Origin: an uncultured Ectothiorhodospiraceae bacterium
Lineage (GTDB): Bacteria; Pseudomonadota; Gammaproteobacteria; UBA6429; Thiohalophilaceae
Direction: 5' to 3'
Length of the DNA stretch: 64,000 nt
Assembly (NCBI GenBank): GCA_947260005.1
Contig: CAMYOL010000068.1
Coordinates: 17,207-81,206, forward strand
In this document: positions 8,269-19,052 of the stretch, piece after piece
Layout of the letters: each line of letters starts with the position of its first letter
Position numbering within the stretch: position 1 is the first letter of the stretch
The notes under the pieces: generated by a model
Database searches by the model: none
What the model saw: only the letters and a program-made list of their open reading frames with translations
What the model was told of the DNA's origin: nothing
Position numbers and translations under genes: made by a program

Positions 8269-10506
8269 TTACTCAGCCCGATCCAGCTCCGCATGGATAC
8301 TGCCAAAGCTGCGAATCCAGGGGGAGGCTTTTTGCAGTTCTTTCGGTAACCTTTTTATGGCCTTGGCGGCCTGACTACGATCGGGATAAACTCCATAAAC
8401 AACTGTGTACCAGTCACGCGTATCATGGCGTGTATGGAAATAAACGGCTTTACCATTTAAATCGGTGTATTTACGTAAAAACTTTTTAATACTATTCGAT
8501 TGTCGGGCACCTAACAGTTGCAAGGTAAATTTACTTGGGTCCTGACTCCATAACCATGCCTGATCAGTAGGACTTTTAGCTGTTGAAGCTAACGTAGATG
8601 ATTTTGCGGTCGTTGTTGGTTTAGGTTTTACCTTCGGCTTTGGCTTACTTGCGACTTTAAGTTTACGATTAGCGTTAATGTTTGCCTGTATATCATCTAG
8701 TCGACGCACCCAGGGTTTAATCTTTTTCAGAGATTTTGGTAGTGCCTTCGCTGCTGACGTTGCCTGAGTTTGATCACTATACTGACCGTAGACAACGCTA
8801 TACCAATCCTGGCCTTTATTCTTGGTGTAAAAGTAGCCTGCCTTATCAGAAATTTTATGCTCATTTATAAATTCATCTGCATTTTCTTTTTTATTGGTAC
8901 CAAATAACTGTAACGTAAAACCAGTTGGATTTTGTGCTAATAACCATTTGTCTTTTCGATAACCTTCATCAATTTGAGTATCCGCGACTTTAAAACTAAA
9001 GGCATTTGATTCGCCCGCGCCAGGATTATTAATCTTCAAACCCCAGTCATCTTCATTCATACCAACGGTAATCGCAATTTGTATCTGATTGTCACTAACA
9101 AATTTCGTTTGCGATGAGTTAAGCTGTTTTTCTTTTTCCGTCCAGCTGATCATCACCTGACTGTCTGCACTAAATCCCTGACCAGCAATGGTTACCGTTT
9201 GTTGTTCATGACTAATGGGAACCGGGTTTGGCGATATTGAAGTTATTTGTGGAACCACCGGAGCGGGTGATGACTCAGCAGGTATTGGTTGTTGGGTTGC
9301 TTCGCTAGTTTCGACGTTATTAGCCAAAGCCAACGTACCTTGTTCAGATACTTCTTTCCGGCTTTGTTCCGTTACACCTTCAGTCTCTTTTTTAACAGCC
9401 GTTTTATCATCTGATAATGATATGATTTTTTCTTTTATATCGAGTTCTTTACTAATTTGTGGTTTATCTGAATCTTCGACGTTAACTACCTTTGAGTCAA
9501 AATTATTTTCAGCAGGCTCTATTACCACCTCTTCATCAACCAATGCAACAATGGGTTCAGCGTCATTCGATTCGAAGATACTGTTAATTTCATCCTGAAA
9601 GACCAGCACCATAGCAACTAAAATAACCAATGCAGTAATAAATACAAATGGTTTTGCCTGTTTTCGTTCTTCTACTTCCATAACCATCTCTTCTGGTGAA
9701 TCAATTTGTGGCTCGGAGTTATCATCACCTTGCTTTAAATATTCATGGGCAAGATCATTAATCTTGGCCGGGATACCATTTGAACCCCGATATATTTTTT
9801 TAACGATCTTTGGAGTAAAGGGCGAACCGCCATTAAAACCAGCGACCGCCAATCGATGTTTTAAATATTCTGCTGTTGCAGCCTCATCAAATGGTGGCAC
9901 TTCCATGGTATGAGTAACTCTCTCACGTAATGACTTTACATCTTTACTGTTAATAATTTTTTCAATCTGTGGCTCGCAGAATAAAATAATACGTAATAAA
10001 TTAACGTCGTTTACATAGGCATCGGCTAAATTAAAAATAGCTAATAACGCATCTTTTGGTAACTCATGTGCATCATCAATAATCAAGATGGGTATTTGAT
10101 CGTTGTGGTGAAACGTTGCCACTTTGGCATATAACATTTCTTGCAATTCGCTGGCATCTTGCGGAAGTTGTCGAACACCAAAACCCTGAGCGGCCTGAAA
10201 TAATAATTGTTCTGCATCAATCATCGTATTGGCAGCAATTTCACAAACCTGCCAATCGTCTTCAGCGGTCTGCCTGAAGCGATGCATCAATGCTGTTTTG
10301 CCAACGCCCGTTGGCCCCTGAACGATTAACAATAGATTACTGAAGCGAACCATATGTTGTAGCATGTTAATGCGTTGCGCGCGCTCTGCATCGAGGAACA
10401 TAAATTTATCTTGTAGTGCAGAAGAGAAAGGGGCCTCTAGCAGGCCGTAGTTTTTTAGATAACTCGGTTCTAGCCGTTGTAAGTCGTCGGTGCTGTAACT
10501 ACTCAT
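8269..10506 (-). CDS. DamX-like AAA+ ATPase with TIG and two SPOR domains
   Basis: A 745-residue inner-membrane protein. The N-terminal 270 residues form an ExeA/DamX-type AAA+ module with Walker A GPTGVGKT and Walker B ILIIDDAHEL. One transmembrane helix follows near residue 285-303 (FVFITALVILVAMVLVF), then a long acidic linker. A TIG/IPT-like Ig fold (ITSISPNPVPISHEQQTVTI) comes next, and then two SPOR-like units separated by a Lys/Pro/Thr-rich spacer; each contains a W...NP/DPSKFTLQL...WY(S/T)VVYG pattern. SPOR domains bind denuded glycan strands at division sites. Position after aroK-aroB matches damX of enterobacteria, where the protein acts in septation. The TIG insert and doubled SPOR are not part of E. 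coli DamX. Its ATG overlaps the stop of the WGR gene by four bases, so translation is probably coupled. Confidence 0.85.
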   Translation of the reverse strand: MSSYSTDDLQRLEPSYLKNYGLLEAPFSSALQDKFMFLDAERAQRINMLQHMVRFSNLLLIVQGPTGVGKTALMHRFRQTAEDDWQVCEIAANTMIDAEQLLFQAAQGFGVRQLPQDASELQEMLYAKVATFHHNDQIPILIIDDAHELPKDALLAIFNLADAYVNDVNLLRIILFCEPQIEKIINSKDVKSLRERVTHTMEVPPFDEAATAEYLKHRLAVAGFNGGSPFTPKIVKKIYRGSNGIPAKINDLAHEYLKQGDDNSEPQIDSPEEMVMEVEERKQAKPFVFITALVILVAMVLVFQDEINSIFESNDAEPIVALVDEEVVIEPAENNFDSKVVNVEDSDKPQISKELDIKEKIISLSDDKTAVKKETEGVTEQSRKEVSEQGTLALANNVETSEATQQPIPAESSPAPVVPQITSISPNPVPISHEQQTVTIAGQGFSADSQVMISWTEKEKQLNSSQTKFVSDNQIQIAITVGMNEDDWGLKINNPGAGESNAFSFKVADTQIDEGYRKDKWLLAQNPTGFTLQLFGTNKKENADEFINEHKISDKAGYFYTKNKGQDWYSVVYGQYSDQTQATSAAKALPKSLKKIKPWVRRLDDIQANINANRKLKVASKPKPKVKPKPTTTAKSSTLASTAKSPTDQAWLWSQDPSKFTLQLLGARQSNSIKKFLRKYTDLNGKAVYFHTRHDTRDWYTVVYGVYPDRSQAAKAIKRLPKELQKASPWIRSFGSIHAELDRAE

Positions 10507-10757
10507 GTAATATCGTCACCTCGCATATAGACCACCTTAAAACCACGTTTAACCTGGGTATCACGCACTTTAAGCAAAGCCGTTACTGCATCATCTCTAG
10601 AAGGAAAATGATCTTTTTTCACCCGACCGGCAGAGCCTTGATTGCCCCACTCACGCACCAAAGTCCAGCCATTAATTAAATCCTCCTGCAATACCAGCTG
10701 GTAAAACCTCGGCTTTTTCTCCGCATGGTCATTGACTGTCTGCATATATACGCGCAT
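10503..10757 (-). CDS. small WGR-domain protein
   Basis: An 84-residue protein made almost entirely of a WGR domain: FYQLVLQEDL, then REWGNQGSAGRV with the W-G-x-x-G signature, then the basic segment KKDHFPSRDDAVTALLKV. WGR domains occur in PARPs and MolR-type regulators and are linked with nucleic-acid binding; the partner of this stand-alone version is unknown. Two in-frame ATGs (10757 and 10745) could serve as start. The stop overlaps the start of the AAA+/SPOR gene (ATGA), which suggests coordinated production. About 155 bases separate it from the dGTPase-like gene upstream. Confidence 0.8.
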   Translation of the reverse strand: MRVYMQTVNDHAEKKPRFYQLVLQEDLINGWTLVREWGNQGSAGRVKKDHFPSRDDAVTALLKVRDTQVKRGFKVVYMRGDDIT

Positions 10758-10912
10758 AGGTTAAAATAGTTTTCTCAACAGCTATCTTAACCTATTAATA
10801 AATAGCATATAATAAGAAAATTAGCTGCATTAATCAGATTGAATCCAGAATATAGTGCTAGCCCACAAACTTATCCCGGCAATATGCGTCAAATTATGAT
10901 CGCCAGACGTAA

Positions 10913-12064
10913 TTACGTTAGCTCATTGGGATCGAATATTCGTTTATGCTCTCGAATCGCATAGCGGTCAGTCATCCCGGCAATGTAATCGGCTACAGCC
11001 AGTGCGCGCCCATGCATACCATCATCATGTTCGTAATCCGATGCCGTTTTTTGCTGTTCAGGCGGCAATAAATGCACGTCGCTCATAAAGCCTTTAAATA
11101 AATCACGAATGATTCGATCTGCCTTATTCGACATTCGGTGTACCCGGTAATGCCGATATAATTCTTTGCGCAGGAAACGCTTCAGCTGCAAACTCTGTTC
11201 TCTCATTTCGTCACTAAATCCGATCAACGCCAGGCCTTGCTGACGTACTTCATCGACTGACTTAGGTGCTGCTTCTTTTAAGCGGGCCTGACTGGTCTCA
11301 ATCAGATCAACAACTAATACATTGATGACTCGACGGATGGTCTCATGAACCAGTCGACGTCCTTCCAGTTTTGGATATAAAGACTTAACGACAGTAAATT
11401 GTGCATTAAATAAGGCCACTTCATTTAATTGTTCAATACTAATTAACTTTGCACGTAGTCCATCATCGACATCATGATTGTTATAGGCGATCTCATCGGC
11501 CAGATTGACAGCCTGCGCTTCCAGGTTGGGTTGCTGTTTTTCAAGAAACCGTTGCCCAACATCACCTAATTCTTTTGCCTTGATAGCAGAACAATGCTTC
11601 AAAATGCCTTCTCGCGACTCGAAGGTCAGGTTAAGACCGGAAAAATCAGCATAACTTTGTTCTAACTCATCGACCGTGCGTAATGACTGCAAATTATGCT
11701 CAAAACCACCGTAATCTTTCATACAGGCGTTTAACGCATCCTGACCAGCATGACCAAACGGTGTATGCCCCAGATCATGAGCCAATGCGATGGTCTCAGA
11801 TAAATCTTCATTCAAATTTAAAATGCGAGCGATTGAACGCGAAATTTGTGCTACTTCAATAGAGTGTGTCAGGCGAGTGCGAAACATATCGCCCTCATGA
11901 TTTACAAAGACCTGTGTTTTGTATTCTAAGCGACGAAATGCGGAAGAATGTACAATGCGATCCCGATCGCGCTGATATTCTGACCGATAGTTTGGGCCCG
12001 GTTCATCATGACGCCGACCGCGAGAGCTGGAATCCGTAGCAGCATAGGGGGCTAATTTTGACAT
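10913..12064 (-). CDS. dgt: deoxyguanosinetriphosphate triphosphohydrolase-like protein
   Basis: A 383-residue HD-superfamily dNTP triphosphohydrolase. Metal ligands are visible as His67 in [10 protein letters not shown], the HD pair in [12 protein letters not shown] (96-97) and the later aspartate in [14 protein letters not shown] (about 187). Members hydrolyse dNTPs to deoxynucleoside and triphosphate and help tune the dNTP pool. The length fits the shorter dgt-like subfamily rather than the 505-residue E. coli Dgt. The start lies just after the aroB stop (one-base gap) with no obvious Shine-Dalgarno, so translational coupling to aroB is likely. Substrate preference is unknown. Confidence 0.92.
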   Translation of the reverse strand: MSKLAPYAATDSSSRGRRHDEPGPNYRSEYQRDRDRIVHSSAFRRLEYKTQVFVNHEGDMFRTRLTHSIEVAQISRSIARILNLNEDLSETIALAHDLGHTPFGHAGQDALNACMKDYGGFEHNLQSLRTVDELEQSYADFSGLNLTFESREGILKHCSAIKAKELGDVGQRFLEKQQPNLEAQAVNLADEIAYNNHDVDDGLRAKLISIEQLNEVALFNAQFTVVKSLYPKLEGRRLVHETIRRVINVLVVDLIETSQARLKEAAPKSVDEVRQQGLALIGFSDEMREQSLQLKRFLRKELYRHYRVHRMSNKADRIIRDLFKGFMSDVHLLPPEQQKTASDYEHDDGMHGRALAVADYIAGMTDRYAIREHKRIFDPNELT

Positions 12065-12065
12065 A

Positions 12066-13151
12066 TCAAGTATTGGCGTGATGGGCAGTAATGGTTTGCC
12101 TCAATAACGCTGGATCATAATCTGACGTTATGACTGACTTACCAATAGCCTTAAGTAAAACAAATCGTATCGCACCGGCCTCAACTTTTTTATCAACCGA
12201 CATATATTTCATAAACACATCATAATCCATTTTGCTAGGTGATCGCGTAGGTAACTGCGCCGCATCAATAATGTTATCAATGCGATGAACGTCCGCCTCG
12301 GTTAGCATTGACATTCTACATGACAGATCGCCAGCCATTAACATACCGGTTCCGACCGCCTCCCCATGGAGCCAATTGCCATAACCAGTTGCAGCTTCTA
12401 TCGCATGCCCAAAGGTATGACCAAGATTTAAGGTTGCTCGAACCCCACCTTCCTTCTCATCCTCAGCAACCACTTCAGCCTTATTCTGACACGAACGCTC
12501 AATCGTATAGGCAAGGGCTGCTGGATCTCGAGCTAATAGTTTTTGCATATTGGTTTCAAGCCAGGTAAAAAATTCTTTATCGCGGATAAGGCCATACTTG
12601 ATCACCTCAGCAATGCCTGCACTTAATTGACGATCATCCAGAGTATCCAGTGTATCGGTATCGGCGATCACGCATTGCGGCTGGTGAAAGGCACCAATCA
12701 TATTTTTACCTAATTCATGATTTACCCCGGTCTTACCTCCAACAGAGGAATCGACTTGCGCTAATAAGGTTGTCGGGATTTGAATAAAGGCTACACCTCG
12801 TTGATACGTCGCCGCAGCAAAACCCGTCATGTCACCAATAACACCGCCGCCGAGAGCAACCAGTGTACATTTTCGTTCAAATCGATTCGTAAGCAGGGCG
12901 TCGAAAATCTGATTGACTACTTCCAGATTTTTATACTGTTCTCCATCAGGCAAAATACAGGTATGTACTTCATATTGACTGAATGTATTTTTAACCTTCT
13001 CAAGATAAAGAGGCGCAATGGTTTCATTACTGACAATCATCACCTGGTGGCCAATTACATAGGGCTCGATTAATTCTGTCTGACGTAATAGATCCTTGCC
13101 GATAAATATCGGGTAGCTACGTTCTCCAAGATCGACATTCAATGTTTGCAT
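12066..13151 (-). CDS. aroB: 3-dehydroquinate synthase
   Basis: A 361-residue shikimate-pathway enzyme that converts DAHP to 3-dehydroquinate using NAD+ and a divalent metal. Signatures include [19 protein letters not shown] (nucleotide site), [20 protein letters not shown] (substrate site), AEVIKYGLI, and metal ligands in [11 protein letters not shown] and [10 protein letters not shown]. Full family length. It follows aroK by about 90 bases on the same strand, the usual gammaproteobacterial order, and precedes dgt. Confidence 0.97.
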   Translation of the reverse strand: MQTLNVDLGERSYPIFIGKDLLRQTELIEPYVIGHQVMIVSNETIAPLYLEKVKNTFSQYEVHTCILPDGEQYKNLEVVNQIFDALLTNRFERKCTLVALGGGVIGDMTGFAAATYQRGVAFIQIPTTLLAQVDSSVGGKTGVNHELGKNMIGAFHQPQCVIADTDTLDTLDDRQLSAGIAEVIKYGLIRDKEFFTWLETNMQKLLARDPAALAYTIERSCQNKAEVVAEDEKEGGVRATLNLGHTFGHAIEAATGYGNWLHGEAVGTGMLMAGDLSCRMSMLTEADVHRIDNIIDAAQLPTRSPSKMDYDVFMKYMSVDKKVEAGAIRFVLLKAIGKSVITSDYDPALLRQTITAHHANT

Positions 13152-13244
13152 TTGGATAGTGGTTATCTGTTGGGTTGCTTATGAATTGAACTATTATAAT
13201 ATAAGTAAATTCTGCGTGGAAACCGGCTTATCAATTATAGTCGG

Positions 13245-13766
13245 TTAGTCCAGCTTATTAATTTGTTTAAGTAATATATTGGCCGTGGCACTGCTATTTT
13301 TACGCTGGGTATCAAATACGATATCCGCCACCTCCAAATACCAGGGTTCACGCTCAGCAATTAAAGCACCAAGAGTTCCCCTCGGGTCATCCGTCTGCAG
13401 TAATGGTCTGTTTTTATCATGTGCAGTACGGCGTAACAATTCTTCCACATCGGCCTTCAAATAAACAACAATTCCTCGATCCTGAAGAACCCGTCGATTT
13501 TCCTCTTTAACGACTGCCCCACCTCCTGTAGCCAGGACAATTTTTGATTTTTGAGTAAGGCTGTCAATCATGTTTTGTTCGCGCTGACGAAAGCCTTCCT
13601 CGCCTTCTACATCAAAAATCCAGGGTATTGAGGCACCACTTTTTGCCTCAATTTCATGATCACTATCGACAAATTCATAATTTAGTAATTTGGCAAGTTG
13701 GCGCCCAATGGTCGTTTTGCCTACCCCCATTGGGCCTACCAAAAATATGCTTTGTCCTGGATTCAT
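13245..13766 (-). CDS. aroK: shikimate kinase
   Basis: A 173-residue P-loop kinase that phosphorylates shikimate at the 3-hydroxyl. Walker A is GPMGVGKTT near residue 11. The shikimate-binding DSDHEIE, the [10 protein letters not shown] block, the ATGGGAV motif and the lid arginines around [12 protein letters not shown] are all present. It lies downstream of pilQ, separated by a strong terminator hairpin, so it probably has its own promoter or relies on read-through; aroB follows. Confidence 0.97.
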   Translation of the reverse strand: MNPGQSIFLVGPMGVGKTTIGRQLAKLLNYEFVDSDHEIEAKSGASIPWIFDVEGEEGFRQREQNMIDSLTQKSKIVLATGGGAVVKEENRRVLQDRGIVVYLKADVEELLRRTAHDKNRPLLQTDDPRGTLGALIAEREPWYLEVADIVFDTQRKNSSATANILLKQINKLD

Positions 13767-13804
13767 AGCTTATAGTAGCAAAGAAAGTGCGGGTTCATAA
13801 ACGA

Positions 13805-13840
13805 CAAAACCTCCCTCATGACCAGGCATGAGGGAGGTTT
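13805..13840 (-). terminator. strong rho-independent terminator after pilQ
   Basis: A perfect 15-bp stem (AAAACCTCCCTCATG / CATGAGGGAGGTTTT) with a 6-base loop lies just past the pilQ stop and ends in a T-run on the minus strand. It closes the pilMNOPQ operon before aroK. Confidence 0.9.
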
Positions 13841-13852
13841 TATAATATGCAA

Positions 13853-15988
13853 TTAAATTGTTATATCCTGCTTAACAATTTTCGGCGTAACAAAGATCAG
13901 TAATTCTGATTTATCATCTTCTTCAGAGGTATTTCGGAATAACCATCCTATTAATGGAATCTCACCTAATAATGGTACCCGAGTAACGAGATGTGATTTA
14001 GTTTGTTCATAAACACCACCAAGAACAATGGTCTCACCATTATCGACCAGAACACGCGTATCAACCTGATTACGGGTTATAGGAGGACCACCTGATTGTC
14101 CCCCGATCTGCACTTCGTTAGCAAAATCAGCCGAATCTTTTTTCACCATTAGATCCAGATTGATCCGGTCATCAGGCGTAATCTGCGGCGTCACCTCGAG
14201 TTCTAATAACACTTCTTTAAAGGTGACGGTCGTTGTCGTGACACCATTCGCAATCTGCTCAGTAATATAAGGTATCTCATTACCGGTTAAGATCTTGGCT
14301 TTGTGCTGGTTTGAGGTAATGACCTTCGGACTCGAAATCAGTTCCGTCTGGCCTTCCGCCTCGGCAGCAGACAACTCAAGATCCAACAATGTACCAAACG
14401 GAAGCTTTGCTAACGCCAGACCAATCACACCAACAGCACCCGTAGCAGGCAAATCAACATTTAAACGAGTTGGTGAATTTCCACCTTGAGGCGCGTTACC
14501 GGTTGCGGCAGTTTGTGCATCGCCTAAACTACCAGATAAACCAATTGAATTATTACCAGAAGAGCGTTCCGTCGATACACCAAACTTAACACCCAAATCA
14601 TGTGTGTAGTTGGTGGTGACCAATACAATCCTGGATTCGATCAGCACCTGACGTACGGCTACATCAAGTTCTTCGATTAATGCAACCACTGCATCTATAT
14701 TACTCGAAGTATCCTGAATAAGAATCTTATTGGTTCGTTCATCAAAAGCAACATTACCACGTTCAGACATGAGTGAATTGCCTTTCGCCTCCAGAATAGG
14801 CACTAACTCACTGGCCTTGGCATAATTGACCTGGATGGTTTCACTGATAACCGGGGCAAGCTCAATAACCTGTTTTTGTGCCTCAAGCTCTAACTTTTCT
14901 TGTGCTGCCAGGTCGGCTGTCGGTGCAACCAACATCACATTACCTTTTTGACGTTTATCAAGACCTTTGGTCTTAAGAATAATATCCAGCGCCTGATCCC
15001 AGGGAACGTTTTTCAGTCTTAGAGTAACATTACCTGTAACCGCGTCACTAGTGACCATATTAACACCAGTAAAATCTGCAATTAACTGTAGAACTGCTCG
15101 AACTTCGATGTTTTGGAAGTTAAGTGAAAGCCGCTCGCCGACATATTCTTTTTTCTTTTTCTTTGCGAGGGTTTCTTTGGGTTTAATGAACTTTTTAACA
15201 TCTAAAGTGATTCGGTTATCTGACTGATAACCTAGATGCTCAAACACACCCGCCGCACTCATCACAACACGAACATCTTTGCCATGTTTAAAAGCGTCCA
15301 CCGTACGTACTGGTGTACCAAAATCGAGCACATCAAGACGACGTTCCAGTTTTTCCGGTAAAACGACATCTTGCAAGGTAACGATTACCTGATCGCCACG
15401 ACGCATCATATCCATGACGGTATTCGGATTAGAAACTGTGATAACGATACGACCTTCGCCTGCAGAACCTCGACGGAACTGCACATCTTGAACGGTATTT
15501 CCACCGCCACTCACTGGTACTAGATTTCTACTTCCAGCTGATGAAGACGAGGCAACGGATGATGAACTCGCTGTATCTCCCAGATTTACAATTATTTTAT
15601 CACCACGTTTTTCAACATTGTAAGGGGTTAGCCTTGCTAGATTGATGACAACTCTTGTACGACCACCAGCCTCAACGGTTTTAATGGTTCTCGCCAATCC
15701 GACACCCACATCCATGGTAGAATCTTTTACATTATTGGTCGTACCGGGAAGATCTAATGCAATACGTGCTGGGTTATCAATTGTAAAGCTACCTGGCTCT
15801 GGTACATCTCCTGACATATGCAGGGTCACCTCAAGCTGTTCCCCGGCAATTGTCGAAAACGTAATGTCATCAAGTGTCGATGCGGCATTAGCTAAACCTA
15901 TCCCGGCAAATTGACTTACAACACATATGGCCAACACCGACATTAGCCGGTAATACGTATTCAATATGTTTTGCATACCCGTCTTCAT
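13853..15988 (-). CDS. pilQ: type IV pilus secretin PilQ
   Basis: A 711-residue outer-membrane secretin through which the pilus fibre exits. A signal peptide (about residues 1-35, ending in LANA) is followed by two AMIN-type beta domains (peptidoglycan binding), a Ser-rich linker near 145-155, an STN/N0 domain (LSLNFQNIEVRAVLQLIADF), a secretin N1 domain and the C-terminal secretin beta barrel with VPLLGEIPLIGWLFR. AGGAG precedes the ATG at 15988. Last gene of pilMNOPQ, 16 bases after pilP, and terminated by the hairpin at 13805-13840. Confidence 0.97.
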   Translation of the reverse strand: MKTGMQNILNTYYRLMSVLAICVVSQFAGIGLANAASTLDDITFSTIAGEQLEVTLHMSGDVPEPGSFTIDNPARIALDLPGTTNNVKDSTMDVGVGLARTIKTVEAGGRTRVVINLARLTPYNVEKRGDKIIVNLGDTASSSSVASSSSAGSRNLVPVSGGGNTVQDVQFRRGSAGEGRIVITVSNPNTVMDMMRRGDQVIVTLQDVVLPEKLERRLDVLDFGTPVRTVDAFKHGKDVRVVMSAAGVFEHLGYQSDNRITLDVKKFIKPKETLAKKKKKEYVGERLSLNFQNIEVRAVLQLIADFTGVNMVTSDAVTGNVTLRLKNVPWDQALDIILKTKGLDKRQKGNVMLVAPTADLAAQEKLELEAQKQVIELAPVISETIQVNYAKASELVPILEAKGNSLMSERGNVAFDERTNKILIQDTSSNIDAVVALIEELDVAVRQVLIESRIVLVTTNYTHDLGVKFGVSTERSSGNNSIGLSGSLGDAQTAATGNAPQGGNSPTRLNVDLPATGAVGVIGLALAKLPFGTLLDLELSAAEAEGQTELISSPKVITSNQHKAKILTGNEIPYITEQIANGVTTTTVTFKEVLLELEVTPQITPDDRINLDLMVKKDSADFANEVQIGGQSGGPPITRNQVDTRVLVDNGETIVLGGVYEQTKSHLVTRVPLLGEIPLIGWLFRNTSEEDDKSELLIFVTPKIVKQDITI

Positions 15989-16004
15989 GGTAATCTCCTG
16001 ACTT

Positions 16005-16547
16005 TTACTCTGTTAACGCGAGTGATGCCTCGCGTTCTACCCAACCGCCCGAGCCGTTAGGAATAATTTCTTTTAATACAATATTTGATTCACTGATATT
16101 AAGAATCTCACCATAGTTTTTACCCAGGTGGTTCCCAACTGATACACGATGAATGGAATCATCCGGTGCCTGAACTAAGCCCCATAAATTTCCATCACGT
16201 TCTAAATGCCCGACAAATGACAGCGAATCCAATGGAAATGCCTCCAGTGCTTCACGAGATCGATTTTGATCGGGTGTCAAGCCTGGTTCGGCTAACTCTT
16301 CAGAAGGTTCATCTTCATAAGGCGTAAATGGATCACGCAGTTCTGATGCACCGTATACTTCTGACTCGTAGGTCTTAACCTCAGGTAAAGGCTCGATGCG
16401 GCCTTTAGTCTTCTGTTTTATATCCTCTATATAAGCATCCAGATCACTATGTTTTTGTGAGCTACATGCTGACAATACCGCAATGAATGCACCAAGCATT
16501 AACAGCTTGAAGATATATTTACTAAATTGTTGACTCTTCATCATCAT
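16005..16547 (-). CDS. pilP: type IV pilus assembly lipoprotein PilP
   Basis: A 180-residue lipoprotein. Three consecutive Met codons open the frame and a lipobox (VLSAC, Cys at about 28) follows the hydrophobic segment. The periplasmic C-terminal domain (LSFVGHLERDGNLWGLVQAPD, VGNHLGKNYGEI) is the small beta-sandwich that bridges PilNO to PilQ. It sits between pilO and pilQ with short gaps. Confidence 0.95.
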   Translation of the reverse strand: MMMKSQQFSKYIFKLLMLGAFIAVLSACSSQKHSDLDAYIEDIKQKTKGRIEPLPEVKTYESEVYGASELRDPFTPYEDEPSEELAEPGLTPDQNRSREALEAFPLDSLSFVGHLERDGNLWGLVQAPDDSIHRVSVGNHLGKNYGEILNISESNIVLKEIIPNGSGGWVEREASLALTE

Positions 16548-16567
16548 AACTAACTTTTGACAGTCGC

Positions 16568-17194
16568 TTAACGTCTACCTTTCTTTTTAGATTTTTTCTT
16601 CTGTTCTTGAATTTCCGTATCGTCTAAATAACGATAGGTTTTAGCAGTAACTTCCATGGTCAATTGCTGAGATTTTTTATCCTCGACAATGGATATGTCG
16701 TGTAAGGTTACAATCCTGGGTAGTGCAGCAACACCACTCACAAAATTACCAAACTCATGATATCCACCCGTCATTTTCATTTTTATCGGTAACTCAGCAT
16801 AGAACTCAATAAATTGTTCACCCTGCGGCTTAAACAGCTGAAACTCTATACCGCTAGCTAAACCCGTTTGGGAAATATCAACCAATAATCCTTCAACCTC
16901 GGTCTTACTCGGCAATTGCCGTAACATCGCACCGAAGGATTCTTCTATTTCAGTTAACTGTTGCTTATATGCTTCCAGATTAACGGCTTTCGCTTGTTTA
17001 CTTTCAAAATCGGCTTTGAGTGTAAGCTCAGTTTTTTCAACACGTTCAAGTTTTTCAATTTGCCCCTGAATAACAAGGAAGAAACCACCAATCGCTGCCG
17101 CTGCTGAGACAATAACAATCAGGGCTATTTTCACGGCCGTCGGCCAGGCACCAATATTACTCAAGTCAAGATTATTTAAATCAATATCTTTCAC
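16568..17194 (-). CDS. pilO: type IV pilus inner-membrane protein PilO
   Basis: A 208-residue bitopic protein with one membrane helix at about 23-43 (ALIVIVSAAAAIGGFFLVI), a coiled coil, and a ferredoxin-like periplasmic domain (YHEFGNFVSGVAALPRIV). It pairs with PilN in the alignment subcomplex. The start is GTG at 17194, overlapping the pilN stop as GTGA. The C-terminal tail is strongly basic (KKKSKKKGRR). Confidence 0.95.
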   Translation of the reverse strand: MKDIDLNNLDLSNIGAWPTAVKIALIVIVSAAAAIGGFFLVIQGQIEKLERVEKTELTLKADFESKQAKAVNLEAYKQQLTEIEESFGAMLRQLPSKTEVEGLLVDISQTGLASGIEFQLFKPQGEQFIEFYAELPIKMKMTGGYHEFGNFVSGVAALPRIVTLHDISIVEDKKSQQLTMEVTAKTYRYLDDTEIQEQKKKSKKKGRR

Positions 17195-17786
17195 TTCTTC
17201 CTACCTGCATTATTTTGTTTTGCTGCCGCATCCACATCATCAATGGAATCTGCTTTAGATGACTGTTTTGCATGTAAGGAAAACTTGCGCGTACTTTCTT
17301 TTTTGCCCACTTCAATAACTTCGAGTTTCGGATCAGCCAACCAGTCAGAATCATCAATGTTACGCATAAAGGCAGACACCCGTGCATTTGACTGGGCAAT
17401 ACCATCCATTTTTAAATCTCGATTCGTTTGTTTAAGTTTGCTTAGATGCACTCCTTCCGGAAGAACCCTTACAAGCTCATCAAACAACCGTACCATCTCA
17501 GGACGGTTACGCTGTAATTTTTGAATGATCTCCATACGCGCCAATAAGCGATCTTTTTTATCCGCCAATGCATCAATCTCTTTGATTTCCGCCTCAACCT
17601 TCTTTATGTGTTTCGTTAAAAAGGCATTTCTATCTTCTTGCTTACCAATCAACCGCGAATATTGCAGGTGCACGGCAAGGATCCCGACCACTACCAGCAC
17701 AAGAGACAAACCTAATATCGTTAGAAATTGACGCTGCTGCTCTTTGCGTAGCTCCGACCGCCAGGGGAGTAGATTAATCTTTGCCA

Positions 17787-17787
<1 letters not shown>
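17191..17787 (-). CDS. pilN: type IV pilus inner-membrane protein PilN
   Basis: A 198-residue bitopic protein. The N-terminus INLLPWR is the conserved motif that binds PilM in the cytoplasm; a membrane helix (about 22-42), a coiled coil and a ferredoxin-like periplasmic domain follow. Its ATG shares one base with the pilM stop (TAATG) and its stop overlaps the pilO start, so the three are translationally coupled. Confidence 0.96.
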
Positions 17788-18887
<1,100 letters not shown>

Positions 18888-18896
18888 TCACATATA

Positions 18897-18925
18897 TGTA
18901 TAATTACATTAACTACCGTAGTCAA
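18897..18925 (-). promoter_or_regulatory. sigma-70-type promoter of the pilMNOPQ operon
   Basis: On the minus strand TTGACT (18925-18920), a 17-base spacer and TATACA (18902-18897) form an almost consensus promoter. The predicted transcript starts near 18890, about 33 bases before the pilM ATG. Confidence 0.7.
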
Positions 18926-19052
18926 CTATAGGTCAAATAATAAGTAAATACAAACCATTCGTGGTGTTTTGTGACTCAAAGCGGATATACTCGCTTGCTC
19001 TGATGTCCTATCGGTATATAAACAGAAAGCTACAGACTAGATTAGTAACCGC

